DNA of 64,000 bases from Pseudomonadota bacterium (GCA_018814305.1 JAHJAA010000073.1:1-64000); one strand, 5' to 3'; shown: positions 18,549-28,647, counted from the first letter of the stretch. Numbers and translations are program-made. Notes: a model not told the origin generated them from the letters alone.

Positions 18549-19712
18549 ATGGTGGAAATTTATAGTAATCTGGTAGCAGGTGAATTTATCGTTCCGCCGT
18601 TTCAGGAACTTGGTCCGTTGATTGGAGCTCGAACCGCTGGCGATGTGGAGAAAGCGCTGGTTGCGGAGCGGATCGATGTGGATCTTTTTGCCGCCCTTCT
18701 GTCGCCTGAGGCGGAACCATATCTGCCGATCATGGCCCAGCGGGCCGGAGAATTGACCCGCCGCCGCTTTGGCAGAGTGATCCAGCTCTATGCCCCCCTC
18801 TATCTTTCAAATTACTGCGGAAACCGTTGTGCGTATTGTGGCTTTTCAGCGGAGAATGTGATTGATCGTCGGGTATTAAGCCTGGAAGAGGCTGAGCAGG
18901 AGGCCAACCTGCTTGCCGAACGGGGGTTTCAGCATATTCTCTTGGTGTCGGGGGAGGCCCCCGGGCGTTTGGCGGTCGATTATCTCGCCCAACTGGCCAG
19001 GCGCTTGCACCATCGGTTTGCCTCCATTGCCATCGAAGTCCAACCCCTCTCAGAGCCGGACTATGCCCAGTTGTTTTTGGCGGGAATAACCAGTGTTGCG
19101 GTCTATCAGGAGACCTATGATGTCGAGGTTTATCCAAAGGTCCATCTGGCTGGTCCGAAACAGGATTATCGATACCGGCTTGACACCCCAGCCCGAGTAG
19201 CCCGGGCTGGCATGCGTGAAATAGGGATTGGCGCCTTACTGGGGCTATCCGACTGGCGGTTGGAGGGGCTGGCCCTTGGGATGCATCTGGCCTGGTTGCG
19301 GCACCGTTTCTGGCGCACTGCGTTTACCGTTTCCTTCCCCAGAATCCGGCCTTCTGCCGGGGGGTTTGCCCCCATGACTTGGGTTGGTGAACGTCAGTTA
19401 GCCCAATTGATTTTTGCACTGAGAATCTTTGATCCTGATGTGGGCCTGGTCTTGTCAACCCGAGAAGAGGCTCGTTTCCGGGATGGGATGATCGGAATGG
19501 GTCCGACCCGTTATTCGGCTGGTTCTTGTACTGCCCCCGGGGGGTATTCGGATCCCGAGCAGACCGGAGAGCAGTTTGCCATCGGTGATCTGCGTACCCT
19601 TGATGAGGTCTGTCTGGCCATCCGTGCCAAGGGGTATGATCCCGTCCGTAAGGATTGGGATCCTGTCTTTCAGCAGCACGCTGGAGGGGAGGTCTCACGC
19701 CAGTACAAATGA
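18549..19712 (+). CDS. thiH: 2-iminoacetate synthase ThiH (radical SAM)
   Basis: ThiH cleaves tyrosine to dehydroglycine and p-cresol for thiazole synthesis, the anaerobic alternative to ThiO. The 387-aa product has the radical-SAM CX3CX2C motif at Cys90, Cys94 and Cys97 (NYCGNRCAYCGF) and the family C terminus with SAGSCTAPGGY. It lies 87 nt after thiG. The use of ThiH rather than ThiO fits an anaerobe. The long antisense frames over it are shadows. Confidence 0.96.
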   Translation: MVEIYSNLVAGEFIVPPFQELGPLIGARTAGDVEKALVAERIDVDLFAALLSPEAEPYLPIMAQRAGELTRRRFGRVIQLYAPLYLSNYCGNRCAYCGFSAENVIDRRVLSLEEAEQEANLLAERGFQHILLVSGEAPGRLAVDYLAQLARRLHHRFASIAIEVQPLSEPDYAQLFLAGITSVAVYQETYDVEVYPKVHLAGPKQDYRYRLDTPARVARAGMREIGIGALLGLSDWRLEGLALGMHLAWLRHRFWRTAFTVSFPRIRPSAGGFAPMTWVGERQLAQLIFALRIFDPDVGLVLSTREEARFRDGMIGMGPTRYSAGSCTAPGGYSDPEQTGEQFAIGDLRTLDEVCLAIRAKGYDPVRKDWDPVFQQHAGGEVSRQYK

Positions 19713-19856
19713 ATGACAACCGGAAACCGCAAAGTCCTGTCCCGGTTATATTTCTAACGCTCGTTTCGTTGATTCCGGGTGATCCTAAGGCACTGATTCT
19801 CATCCAGTAAATATACTCTGATCATCTTTGTATTTACCAAATAAAGGAGGCTGTAG

Positions 19857-21146
19857 ATGGCTAATTTAAAAAAGATGTACTCAACCATTTTGGGGGATCA
19901 TTTCCCCATGGACATGACGATTTCCTTTGGCGATCAGTCCCTGGTTTATCGCAAGAAGACCTGGAAAATTGTCCAGGAGGATGGTGTCGTTGATGAGCGG
20001 GGTGTGCGGTACGGCGAAAATCCCGACCAAGAGGCGGCCCTCTATGAGTTGGTTAATGGGAATCTGGTTTTGGGTGACTGTCGGTTTATTGAACCTGGTC
20101 ATGGCCTGGTCAGCGGTATTAATGTTGAAGATATGCTCCAGGTGGGCAAACATCCAGGCAAGATTAACCTGACTGATCTGGACAACGGGCTCAATATCAT
20201 CAAGTACCTGATGGATCGACCGGCCGCCGTTATCCTGAAACACAACAACCCTTGCGGAGCCGCCTACGGGGCAACTCTGGCCGAGGCGTATGATCGGGCC
20301 AATCGTGCCGATCGCATCGCCGCCTTCGGGGGGGCTATTATTTTAAACCGCCCGTGTGATAAGTCCACGGCTAAGGCCTTGAGTAACAATTATCTCGAGG
20401 TGGTTTGCGCCCCTGATTTTGAAGATGGGTCTCTTGAAATTCTCCAGGCCCGAAAGAATCTGCGGGTTATTCGGATCAGCCGGATCGATCGGCTGGCTGA
20501 ATTTGAAAAATTTCGTTTTGTTGATTTCAAGAGCTTGATAGACGGTGGGATCATCGTCCAGCAGTCGGCGGTTAATTCCATTCGGAGCGTTGCTGATATG
20601 AAACCAGCCGAATCGACCTCAAAGGAAACGGTCTACCGGGTTGAACGGGAACCGACCCAGCGGGAGATTGATGATATGTTGTTCGGATGGGCCGTGGAAC
20701 ACGGGGTGACTTCAAATTCCGTAATCTATGTTAAGGACGGCTGCACAGTGGGGATCGGGACCGGCGAGCAGGATCGGGTCGGGGTGGCAGAGATCGCCGT
20801 ACACAAGGCCTATATTAAATATGCGGATATCCTCTGTTTTGACCGGTTCGGTCTGCCCTATGCCGATCTGGTGCTTGAGATCGAGCAGGGCAAACGCAAT
20901 CGTAAAGATCAGGAAGAAATTGATGCTAAAACCGCCGAGGATCGGGCCGGTTTACCTGGTTCGGTAATGATATCCGATGCCTTCTTCCCCTATCGGGACG
21001 GTGCGGATGTGGGTATCCGTCAGGGAGTGTCTGCTATCCTCCAGGCTGGGGGGTCCATGCGGGATTTTGAGACGATCCAGGCCTGTAATGAGGCCTCGCC
21101 CCAGGTGGCCATGAAGTTTACCGGTCAGCGCTCTTTCAAACATTGA
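19857..21146 (+). CDS. purH: AICAR formyltransferase-type PurH lacking the IMP cyclohydrolase domain
   Basis: This protein should catalyse formyl transfer from 10-formyl-THF to AICAR, the penultimate step of IMP synthesis. It is 429 aa against about 520 for bifunctional PurH: the N-terminal MGS-like cyclohydrolase domain is absent, replaced by about 50 residues of unknown fold. The AICARFT part starts at RYGENPDQEA (51-60) and holds the catalytic pair Lys128-His129 in LKHNNPCG. The C-terminal GSMISDAFFPF-like segment is present. Start is ATG behind AAAGGAGG. The cyclohydrolase step must be encoded elsewhere. The call as AICARFT-like is firm; activity is inferred. Confidence 0.85.
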   Translation: MANLKKMYSTILGDHFPMDMTISFGDQSLVYRKKTWKIVQEDGVVDERGVRYGENPDQEAALYELVNGNLVLGDCRFIEPGHGLVSGINVEDMLQVGKHPGKINLTDLDNGLNIIKYLMDRPAAVILKHNNPCGAAYGATLAEAYDRANRADRIAAFGGAIILNRPCDKSTAKALSNNYLEVVCAPDFEDGSLEILQARKNLRVIRISRIDRLAEFEKFRFVDFKSLIDGGIIVQQSAVNSIRSVADMKPAESTSKETVYRVEREPTQREIDDMLFGWAVEHGVTSNSVIYVKDGCTVGIGTGEQDRVGVAEIAVHKAYIKYADILCFDRFGLPYADLVLEIEQGKRNRKDQEEIDAKTAEDRAGLPGSVMISDAFFPYRDGADVGIRQGVSAILQAGGSMRDFETIQACNEASPQVAMKFTGQRSFKH

Positions 21147-21195
21147 TGGTGGGACGATACGCTCGCGATTGCTGCCCCTTTAGAAATGTTTCCTG

Positions 21196-21234
21196 AACAA
21201 GGCCGCCGAAGACTTAGGTCCCGGCGGCCTTGTT
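21196..21234. terminator. Hairpin between converging genes
   Basis: AACAAGGCCGCCG (21196-21208) and CGGCGGCCTTGTT (21222-21234) form a perfect 13-bp stem with a 13-nt loop. It lies between the purH-like gene and the converging 434-aa gene, which ends three bases later. No T-tract is present on either strand, so it may act as a bidirectional block or a stability element. Confidence 0.6.
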
Positions 21235-21236
21235 CG

Positions 21237-22541
21237 TTAAAATTCCTCGATGTTCTTGCGGAACCAACCGATCAGCTGGTTCTGAATGGTTTTGAGATCC
21301 AGTTGATAAATATCCTCGGGAAAGAGAAGTTCCGCCACTCCTGATTCAAAGATGCGTTTCACCTCATATTCATCGTGGGAAGTACCCCGCTGGTAGATGT
21401 AGTTGAGATAGGAAGTATGGGTGTGGACAATGAACTCCACCCGCATCCCACCCATTCGGGCGAAAAATTTAAACATCGGGGTATTGGCGTTACTGCCGGC
21501 ACTGCGGCTCGAATGCTGGCCACCATTTAAAGTATCAGAGACATCCTCAAGGGTCATGAATGAGCCGGCCTTGATGGCGCAGCGGGTCAGGTGCTGCTGG
21601 AAGTAATTGACATCCGGGAGCGATTCCAGCACAGCCATCAGCCCCAGCTCGTCGTCGACCGCCACTGCCGGGTTTTCCTCCCCTTTCCGTAAAAGTTTTA
21701 ACACCTTGGCTTCGGGTGGTTTTTTTCGGATAGAGACATAGATTGGAACCTCCTTGCCGTTGATTCGGAAGCTGCGGCGTTTGATCAGGGTGATCTTCTG
21801 GCCGGGGCGTTTTTTAAGATGTTCCTTTTCGGCTGGGGTCACCACGGATACTGACCGACAGGAAAAATTTTCTCTGTCATGTTCACTGAGGAGATAGACC
21901 AGCTTCAGCTCGCCGATCTTGAAATCGTTGCTCCAGACATGTTCGTTTAAAAAGTCGAGAAACCCGGCAAATTTATTCTCCACATCGGTTTCTCGTTCCC
22001 GTTGATCAATGGCCCCGGCGAGACTCATCAGAATCAATTTACGTTTGGCCTCAAAGCGGGCTTTCTTGTGATATCGGTCATCGAACATGATCAGGAGGAG
22101 TTCCACCGGACTGGTCAGCATATCGATCTCGTTGGTCATCTCGATATAGGGGGCATAGTTGGCCAGAATCTTCCCTTTGAGATAGCGAATGACCCCATCG
22201 GCGGTCCGGGAGTACTCTTTTATTTTCGACGCGATTTCCCCGGAGGTGCCCCTGATCCCGAACATATTGCCCAACAGGAGGTTGGCCCGTTCATGGATGC
22301 GGGTGCGCTTGGTCCCATTGCCCAACAGGGTGTTGATTTCGGCAAAGGATCGGATATCGAGAAATTCGAAGATCTGATTTCTGACGATGCGATATTTTCT
22401 TTTCAGGCTGTCGCCGTCGATCTCTTTGACCCATCGCCTGGTTTCCCTTGAAAAGAGACGGGTGTCCGGCGCAGTGTCACCGGTGGCGAAAAGGCCCTTC
22501 TGCTCCAGCAGGTAGAAGATGGTTTTGGGATTGGTGTGCAT
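21237..22541 (-). CDS. Uncharacterised 434-aa protein
   Basis: I do not recognise this family. The 434-aa protein has no signal peptide or membrane segment. It is rich in charged residues, with a helical N-terminal half. A more conserved-looking C-terminal half contains KITLIKRRSFRINGKEVPIYVSIR-like strands (around 245-270), DELGLMAVL (near 300), and EFIVHTHTSYLNYIYQRGTSHDEYEV (around 375). The combination of charged strands and a late Glu/His-containing segment is faintly like nucleotidyltransferase folds such as RelA/SpoT, but I cannot support that. It ends at the hairpin facing purH and stands apart from rlpA by 281 nt, so it is probably monocistronic. Confidence 0.8.
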   Translation of the reverse strand: MHTNPKTIFYLLEQKGLFATGDTAPDTRLFSRETRRWVKEIDGDSLKRKYRIVRNQIFEFLDIRSFAEINTLLGNGTKRTRIHERANLLLGNMFGIRGTSGEIASKIKEYSRTADGVIRYLKGKILANYAPYIEMTNEIDMLTSPVELLLIMFDDRYHKKARFEAKRKLILMSLAGAIDQRERETDVENKFAGFLDFLNEHVWSNDFKIGELKLVYLLSEHDRENFSCRSVSVVTPAEKEHLKKRPGQKITLIKRRSFRINGKEVPIYVSIRKKPPEAKVLKLLRKGEENPAVAVDDELGLMAVLESLPDVNYFQQHLTRCAIKAGSFMTLEDVSDTLNGGQHSSRSAGSNANTPMFKFFARMGGMRVEFIVHTHTSYLNYIYQRGTSHDEYEVKRIFESGVAELLFPEDIYQLDLKTIQNQLIGWFRKNIEEF

Positions 22542-22822
22542 GGTTGGATTGCCTTTTTAGTCGTATTTCCTTTATTCATTATTTCCGGATTTAAAACTCT
22601 TTCAAGGGTCCGGCATCGGGCATGGAAATGGAACGTTTCGAATTATCGTTCATTCAAGGTTGGTGCCGAGAAACGGTGCGATCTGTGGATATATGCTAAT
22701 ACCTTGTTTTTATAATGTTTTTTTCGAGAGTTTCTCGGGTGATCATTCTTAGATAAAGTGAGAATAAGGACAAAATTGTCCCTTCAGTATCCGTTTCAGA
22801 GGTCTGAAATCACAAAAATGAA

Positions 22823-23722
22823 TTAATGAGCAACCACAAAGGCCCCGGGGAACCCGGTCTGCTCAAGGGCAGATTCCAGGTGGCGTGCTTCGGCCAGAGT
22901 CCCTTCGGATTTGACCTGGACCCGATAAAAGAGTTGATCGCCGGGTTGAAAGGTCTGGATGACACAGTTCTTACCCCAGGAAATCATTTTCTCTTTGAGC
23001 TGATCTGCATTGGCTCGGTTGGTGAATGAGCCGATCTGGACATAGAAGTCGCCTGATTGGAAGTCCTGCCATTCCTTGAAGCGCTCAACTTGGGCCTCGC
23101 CCTGCTGGTAACTGATCGCCTCGCCTAAAGCGGTCAGTCGGACCCGGGCCGTGCCCTTATCGGCATAGCCGAGCTTGGTCGCCCCAGTCTTGGACAGGTC
23201 GATGATTCTTGATTTAACAAAGGGTCCCCGGTCATTGATCCGGACGGTGATTTCCCGGTCGTTGTCTAGATTTTTAACCACAACATAGGTGTTCATGGGG
23301 AGGGTTTTATGGGCGGCGGTCATGTCGTACATGTTGTAGGTTTCGCCGTTGGAGGTCTTCTTGCCGTGGAAATCTGCGCCGTACCAGGAGGCGATGCCGT
23401 TTTCAAGGTAGCCGTGGGCTGATGGTAGGGGGTAATAGGTTTTGCCGTTGATCTTGTAAGGCCGTTGGGTTGGATGAATTTTGGCCTCATCGGGTACCTG
23501 TTTGGCTGGGGTCGAGAAGTTTTCTGCGGGCGCTGACGCGGTTTTTTCCCTCTTGGTTGGAGGAGAGCCGTTCTCGATCATGACCTTGCCGCCTGGCAGG
23601 CCGCAACCTCCCAAGGCAAGGAGGGCTACGAAAATACCTGCGGTAACCATTATCCGACCTGCTGCCAAGGCCGGAGTGATACGATGGTGTTTATTCATTG
23701 CTTGGGGATGGCGATTCGGCAC
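22823..23722 (-). CDS. rlpA: RlpA-like septal ring lytic transglycosylase lipoprotein
   Basis: RlpA proteins are outer-membrane lipoproteins that cleave denuded glycan strands at the septum. The 299-aa product has an N-terminal signal with lipobox LGGC near residue 40, the double-psi beta-barrel with GIASWYGADFHGKKTSNGE and VRINDRGPF (catalytic Asp), and a C-terminal SPOR domain (about 225-299) that binds septal peptidoglycan. The GTG start at 23722 has GGAGG eight bases upstream; ATG 23698 is an alternative with a poorer site. The start lies inside the end of the cytochrome gene (32-nt overlap), so translation is likely coupled. Confidence 0.93.
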   Translation of the reverse strand: MPNRHPQAMNKHHRITPALAAGRIMVTAGIFVALLALGGCGLPGGKVMIENGSPPTKREKTASAPAENFSTPAKQVPDEAKIHPTQRPYKINGKTYYPLPSAHGYLENGIASWYGADFHGKKTSNGETYNMYDMTAAHKTLPMNTYVVVKNLDNDREITVRINDRGPFVKSRIIDLSKTGATKLGYADKGTARVRLTALGEAISYQQGEAQVERFKEWQDFQSGDFYVQIGSFTNRANADQLKEKMISWGKNCVIQTFQPGDQLFYRVQVKSEGTLAEARHLESALEQTGFPGAFVVAH

Positions 23723-25175
23723 TGGTCTTTCCTCCAGATGGTGCTGGTTCAGGTGGGGTTTCCCGTAAACGGAGACGATAAAAGGCCCCTGCCGGGCCGA
23801 TGGTATGAGGGGTGTAAGGCAAGAGAGTCGGCCCTTTTCCCTGGATAGAGTCGAAAACGGTTTCTCCCTGGTCGTTGACCCAGGAGAGTTGAAGGTCGAG
23901 AATGGGCCGCATCACCGCCAGGCGTCCGTCCTTGCCCCGGCCGATAACCACCCGTTCCCATCGTCTGAGCGAATAGCCCTGCAGCCATATTCCAGGTTTT
24001 TCGAGGCCGGTGAGTTTGTCGGTCATGACCGGTGGGAGCAGCTCATCCCCATAGAGATTGGTGAGGAGGGTGTTTTCAACTTCAAAGCTTGATTGGACGA
24101 TGAGATAACTCCACTCCTCGAATTCATTGAGATCCATCCGGAGCAGGGCATGGCCCCGGTCGAAGAAACTCCATTGGGCATGGCAGACCGTGCAGTCGGC
24201 CTGACCGGTAAACATTTGGTGGACTGGACTGTTGGCTGGGGGAATGGGCAACTGTTGGCCAGCATTTCGGGTGGTAATGAACAACCGACTGTCCTGCTCC
24301 GACAGATTGGCGGCTGGCACTGGTGATCCCGGTCGCCAGAGATGACACCCTGCGCAACTGAGCGGAGTGGCTCCTTGCATTAATTCAGCACCGGAGTGAC
24401 AATCGACACAGGATAGTCCGGCCTGTTGGTGGACGTCGGGAGTCAGGTGGTGGCGTTCCACCCCGAAGGGGCGCTCTGGATATTCACCGTCGGGTCGGTA
24501 GGGGGTCCGGTATTCATCTTTAAAATCATGTTCAAACAACCCGTAATAATCACTGCCCACCCGATTGGCGTAATGGCAGTGGAGGCAATTGGTATCGGCG
24601 GGGCGCCGCTGAAATACATGACTTTTCAGGCGACCGTTTTCATAACTGAGATGGCACGCAGCACACCCGGTACCTCGCTGAACGCCATCGTAATCATCGC
24701 CTGGGGAACTGATATGGCAGTGGAGGCAAGAACGTCTGAGCAGATCGTCAACCAGTTCCAGAAGGGTCGAAGGGGTGTTGTTGTCCGGGATATCTGCAGC
24801 GGAGGTCAGTTCCTGGTCGGCACCAAAGTGACGGCGGACCGTATTGATCTCTGTTGCCACGGTATAATGGAGTGAATGACCGATATCATTGACCTGGGAA
24901 TGGCAAGGGCTGCAGCTCTGAACCATTCGGTCGGGGGCGGCCGGGTGGATAATCAGGCCGATATGGGCGTGGGTGAGGTCGTTGACGGTGGCATCACCCT
25001 GGTGGCAGATGGTACAGGACAGGGAATGGTTGTCGTCCAGAGTAACGGGGTGACAGCTCAGGCAACTCGACTGTCCTCCGGAGATGAGGTCGATAGTGGC
25101 CGCTTGACCATGGGATACCCCCAGGAACAGGCCCAGAGAGAAGAGTATGACGAAAAGAGACCGGGATAGGTTCAT
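23691..25175 (-). CDS. Secreted nonahaem c-type cytochrome
   Basis: The 494-aa product has a signal peptide (residues 1-26, ending GQAA) and nine CXXCH haem-binding motifs, in order CLSCH, CTICH, CSPCH, CLHCH, CAACH, CLHCH, CVDCH, CAGCH and CTVCH, all in the first two thirds. The last third (about 340-494) lacks haem sites, looks beta-rich and ends in a Pro/Ser/Glu-rich tail. It is probably a periplasmic or surface electron carrier of an anaerobic respiratory chain; the partner is unknown. It is divergent from pyrG and overlaps rlpA. Not assignable to a named cytochrome family by eye. Confidence 0.9.
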   Translation of the reverse strand: MNLSRSLFVILFSLGLFLGVSHGQAATIDLISGGQSSCLSCHPVTLDDNHSLSCTICHQGDATVNDLTHAHIGLIIHPAAPDRMVQSCSPCHSQVNDIGHSLHYTVATEINTVRRHFGADQELTSAADIPDNNTPSTLLELVDDLLRRSCLHCHISSPGDDYDGVQRGTGCAACHLSYENGRLKSHVFQRRPADTNCLHCHYANRVGSDYYGLFEHDFKDEYRTPYRPDGEYPERPFGVERHHLTPDVHQQAGLSCVDCHSGAELMQGATPLSCAGCHLWRPGSPVPAANLSEQDSRLFITTRNAGQQLPIPPANSPVHQMFTGQADCTVCHAQWSFFDRGHALLRMDLNEFEEWSYLIVQSSFEVENTLLTNLYGDELLPPVMTDKLTGLEKPGIWLQGYSLRRWERVVIGRGKDGRLAVMRPILDLQLSWVNDQGETVFDSIQGKGPTLLPYTPHTIGPAGAFYRLRLRETPPEPAPSGGKTSAESPSPSNE

Positions 25176-25257
25176 GGGGCACGATGGCCTGGTTGGAGTG
25201 CTTTGGGGAAGGGTCGGAATAGGGTCTGTTTTTCAGGTGAAAACGGGCAGAATTTCG

Positions 25258-25285
25258 TAGACAAATATTGGCTGGTTGCTATAGT
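25258..25285 (+). promoter_or_regulatory. Possible sigma-70 promoter for pyrG
   Basis: TAGACA (25258-25263) and TATAGT (25280-25285), each one mismatch from consensus, are separated by 16 nt. They lie about 115 nt before the pyrG start in the divergent cytochrome-pyrG gap. Motif match only. Confidence 0.4.
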
Positions 25286-25400
25286 GGAAACACACATTTT
25301 ACCCCCTCCATCCGGGTTCGCCGGACTATGTCAATATCCACAGGTCAACTGCGGAGAGCTTTATTTTTAATATTATTTTACCCATTCGGGAAGAGATCTA

Positions 25401-27059
25401 ATGAAAAAAGAAATCCGACCTACCAACAAGACCAAGTTCATCTTCATCACCGGCGGGGTGCTCTCTTCCCTTGGCAAGGGGTTGGCAGCCGCCGCCATTG
25501 GTGCCTTGCTGGAGAGTCGTGGACTCAGCATAACCTTTCAGAAACTGGATCCCTACATTAATGTGGACCCCGGTACTATGAATCCCTTTCAGCATGGCGA
25601 GGTCTATGTGACCGATGACGGTGCGGAAACGGATCTGGATCTGGGCCATTATGAGCGTTATACCTCAGCGGTGCTTGGGCAGAAGAACAACTATACCTCG
25701 GGGCGGATCTATCATACGGTGATCACTAAGGAACGGCGGGGCGAATATTTGGGTGGCACGGTCCAAGTTATCCCCCATGTTACTGATGAGATCAAGAAGG
25801 CCATTCTGCAACTGGATGGTGACTATGATGTGGCCATCATCGAGATCGGCGGCACCATCGGCGATATTGAAGGACTGCCGTTCATTGAGGCGATTCGGCA
25901 GTTCAGGCTTGATGTGGGCAAGGAGAACTCGATCTTTATCCATGTGACCTGGGTTCCGTTTATTAAGACCGCCTGTGAATTCAAGACCAAGCCGACCCAG
26001 CACAGCGTCAAGGAACTGCTGGCCATTGGAATCCAGCCGGATATTTTGCTCTGCCGCACGGAAAAACAGTTAACCCGAGAGTTGAAGGAAAAGATTTCGC
26101 TGTTCTGTAACGTCCCCACCGATGCGGTGATTACGGCCCAGGACGTCAAGAGCATCTATGAGGTGCCGCTTTGTTTCAATCGAGAGGGTCTCGATGACAA
26201 GATCCTCAAGCTCTTAAATGTCTGGACCGGCTCACCCAAACTTGAGGCCTGGCAGGAACTGGTCTACCGGATTCAGCATCCCACCTCCAAGGTGATTATT
26301 GCCATTATCGGTAAATATGTCGATCTGACCGAATCGTATAAAAGTCTGCATGAGGCTCTGGTCCATGGCGGGGTAGCCAACGACGCCCATGTTGAACTGC
26401 GCTACGTCAGTGCCGAGGACCTGGAAAATCAGGACGCCGAAACCCTCCTTGCCGGCTGCCACGGGATTCTGGTCCCCGGTGGATTTGGTCAGCGTGGCGT
26501 GGAAGGTAAGGTCCGGGCGATTAATTATGCCCGGGAAAAGAAGGTGCCTTTTTTCGGGATCTGTCTCGGCATGCAGCTGGCAGTGGTGGAATATGCCCGG
26601 AATGTCTTGGGCTGGAAGGATGCCGACAGCAACGAATTCAGCCTGGAAACAGCCCATCCGGTCATTTATTTGATGAAGGAATGGTTCGATTACCGGACCA
26701 ATAAGCTCCAGGTCCGGGATGAGACCTCGGAGATGGGTGGCACCCTGCGGTTGGGCGCCTATCCCTGCCGGATGATCAAAGATACCTTTGCCTGGGAGGC
26801 TTATGGGAAAGAAGAAGCCCTTGAGCGTCATCGCCACCGGTATGAATTTAACCCGAAATTCCGAGAAGAGCTTGAGGCCAAAGGCTTGGTGATCAGCGGG
26901 GTCTCGCCGGACAATACCCTGGTAGAGATTGTTGAGATCAAGGATCATCCCTGGTACCTTGGTTGCCAGTTTCATCCGGAATTTAAATCAAGGCCCATGG
27001 CCCCTCATCCTCTCTTCCGGGAATTTATCAAAGCCGCCCTGGGCCATTCCAGTAAATAA
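25401..27059 (+). CDS. pyrG: CTP synthase
   Basis: PyrG aminates UTP to CTP using glutamine and ATP. The 552-aa product has the N-terminal synthase domain ([14 protein letters not shown], residues 17-30; [10 protein letters not shown] for CTP feedback) and a C-terminal class I glutamine amidotransferase with the nucleophilic Cys in [12 protein letters not shown] and the catalytic CQFHPEF. Length is standard. The ATG follows GGGAAGAG. A hairpin with T-rich tail separates it from kdsA, so it may be a single-gene transcript that partly reads through. Confidence 0.98.
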   Translation: MKKEIRPTNKTKFIFITGGVLSSLGKGLAAAAIGALLESRGLSITFQKLDPYINVDPGTMNPFQHGEVYVTDDGAETDLDLGHYERYTSAVLGQKNNYTSGRIYHTVITKERRGEYLGGTVQVIPHVTDEIKKAILQLDGDYDVAIIEIGGTIGDIEGLPFIEAIRQFRLDVGKENSIFIHVTWVPFIKTACEFKTKPTQHSVKELLAIGIQPDILLCRTEKQLTRELKEKISLFCNVPTDAVITAQDVKSIYEVPLCFNREGLDDKILKLLNVWTGSPKLEAWQELVYRIQHPTSKVIIAIIGKYVDLTESYKSLHEALVHGGVANDAHVELRYVSAEDLENQDAETLLAGCHGILVPGGFGQRGVEGKVRAINYAREKKVPFFGICLGMQLAVVEYARNVLGWKDADSNEFSLETAHPVIYLMKEWFDYRTNKLQVRDETSEMGGTLRLGAYPCRMIKDTFAWEAYGKEEALERHRHRYEFNPKFREELEAKGLVISGVSPDNTLVEIVEIKDHPWYLGCQFHPEFKSRPMAPHPLFREFIKAALGHSSK

Positions 27060-27082
27060 TTTGTAGCCCTGGCTACTCCTCA

Positions 27083-27125
27083 CTCGTGTCGCGTCTTTTT
27101 AGGGTTTTCGCGACACGAGCATTTT
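27083..27125 (+). terminator. Hairpin after pyrG
   Basis: CTCGTGTCGCG (27083-27093) and CGCGACACGAG (27109-27119) form a perfect 11-bp stem with a 15-nt T-rich loop; CATTTTC follows. It lies 24 nt after pyrG and before kdsA, and is likely an intrinsic terminator with a short T-tract. Confidence 0.7.
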
Positions 27126-27157
27126 CTCGAGTTTCCTAATTCATCCTTGAGGTGGCT

Positions 27158-27997
27158 GTGGATATTGTCAAGATACATGATCAGATCGAGGTCGGCCCGG
27201 GCCGACCTTTTTTGTTACTGGCCGGACCCTGTGTCCTGGAGTCGGAGGCCATGGCCCTGGAAGTGGCAACTCAATTACGAGCGATCACGGCCCGACTCGG
27301 CATCTCCTATGTGTTTAAGGCCTCGTTTGACAAGGCGAATCGGACCTCCCTCAACGCCTTTCGGGGACCGGGTCTCAACAAGGGGCTCGAGATTCTGGGC
27401 CGTATCCGGGCCACCGGAGTGCCGGTGATCTCGGACATCCATGAGGTCTCCCAGGTAAAGCCTGCCGCCGAGATTCTTGATGTTCTCCAGATTCCAGCCT
27501 TTCTCTGTCGTCAGACCGATCTTATCGTTGCTGCTGCCGAAACCGGCAAGGCGGTGAGCATTAAGAAGGGTCAATTCCTTTCCCCCTGGGACATGGAGCA
27601 CGTGGTGACGAAGTTCCGGTCCACCGGTAATCGAAATCTTCTCCTGACCGAGCGGGGGGCAATGCTCGGCTATAATAATCTGGTGGTGGATATGCGTTCA
27701 CTGCCGGTAATGCGCTCATTCGGCTGTCCGGTGGTCTATGACGCCACCCATTCGGTGCAGCTGCCGGGCGGGGCTGGTGGTAGTTCCGGGGGGCAACGTG
27801 ATTTCATTCCGACCTTGAGTCGGGCTGCAGTGGCCGCCGGGATCGATGGAATCTTCATGGAGGTTCACCCCGATCCGGATCGGGCTCTTTGTGATGGTCC
27901 CAACTCATGGCCGCTTGATCGGGTCGAAGTGTTATTGCGGGATCTGCTGGCCGTTCATCAGCTGGTGAATCCCATGGTTCATGGAGCGGACTCATGA
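27158..27997 (+). CDS. kdsA: 3-deoxy-8-phosphooctulonate synthase
   Basis: KdsA condenses PEP and arabinose 5-phosphate to KDO 8-phosphate for lipid A-core synthesis. The product of about 279 aa has the family motifs [22 protein letters not shown] and [13 protein letters not shown]; the near-terminal [17 protein letters not shown] is also typical. GTG 27158 with GAGG five bases upstream is preferred; GTG 27152 gives two more residues. The stop overlaps the next ORF by 4 nt. It heads the kdsA-kdsC-lptC set, all LPS genes. Confidence 0.96.
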   Translation: MDIVKIHDQIEVGPGRPFLLLAGPCVLESEAMALEVATQLRAITARLGISYVFKASFDKANRTSLNAFRGPGLNKGLEILGRIRATGVPVISDIHEVSQVKPAAEILDVLQIPAFLCRQTDLIVAAAETGKAVSIKKGQFLSPWDMEHVVTKFRSTGNRNLLLTERGAMLGYNNLVVDMRSLPVMRSFGCPVVYDATHSVQLPGGAGGSSGGQRDFIPTLSRAAVAAGIDGIFMEVHPDPDRALCDGPNSWPLDRVEVLLRDLLAVHQLVNPMVHGADS

Positions 27998-28647
27998 GTG
28001 GCAATGATTCCTGTCCTCCCGGAGCCAACGGCTATCCCTCCGATTGCGAACTGACCCAGGGGCTGCGGGAACGCGCTTTTGCCCGCCAGGATGAGGTCTC
28101 CCGGGGGTATGCCTGGAAGGCCAATCTGACCCGGGCTGCGGCTATCCAGCTTCTTTTACTTGATGTGGATGGGGTCTTGACCGATGGTTCCCTGATCTTT
28201 CTGCCTGACGGGAGTGAGATTAAGGCCTTTTCCAGCAAGGACGGGTTCGGGCTCAGGTTGGTGAAAGAAGCGGGGGTTGAGGTGGGGATCATTACCGCCC
28301 GGACCTCGGCTGTGGTCCAACGGCGGGCGGAAAACCTGGGCATTACCCGGCTCTATCAGGGCCGGGATAATAAACTGGAGGTTTTTTCCGAGATCCTGGC
28401 TGAAACCGGTTTGACCAATGAGCAAATTGCCTATGTGGGTGATGATTGGCTGGATCTGCCCATCTTGAGTCGGGTTGGCCTGGCGGTCTCCGTGGCCGAT
28501 GGCACCCAGGAGGTGCGGGAACGGGTCCATTATGTGACCAGGGCCATGGGGGGACGAGGGGCCGTAAGGGAAGTGTGTGATCTATTGATTGAGGCCAAGG
28601 GCCGGCGTAATGAGCTCCTGGGGCGCTACCTTCCCGGGGGGGGATAA
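27994..28647 (+). CDS. kdsC: KDO 8-phosphate phosphatase (HAD family)
   Basis: KdsC dephosphorylates KDO 8-phosphate. The HAD core has [14 protein letters not shown] (nucleophile and acid/base Asp), ITARTS, and [10 protein letters not shown] (metal-binding Asp). At 217 aa it is longer than the usual 170-190 because of about 50 N-terminal residues that contain two cysteines and no obvious domain; a later start is possible but no strong site is seen. It overlaps kdsA by four bases and lptC by one base (ATAATGA region), so the three genes are coupled. A run of eight Gs lies at the 3' end. Confidence 0.93.
   Translation: MSGNDSCPPGANGYPSDCELTQGLRERAFARQDEVSRGYAWKANLTRAAAIQLLLLDVDGVLTDGSLIFLPDGSEIKAFSSKDGFGLRLVKEAGVEVGIITARTSAVVQRRAENLGITRLYQGRDNKLEVFSEILAETGLTNEQIAYVGDDWLDLPILSRVGLAVSVADGTQEVRERVHYVTRAMGGRGAVREVCDLLIEAKGRRNELLGRYLPGGG

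Noticed and set aside
23805-25169. Rightward frames opposite the multihaem cytochrome
   Set aside because: They mirror the high-GC codon pattern of the real gene and destroy the nine haem motifs; shadows.
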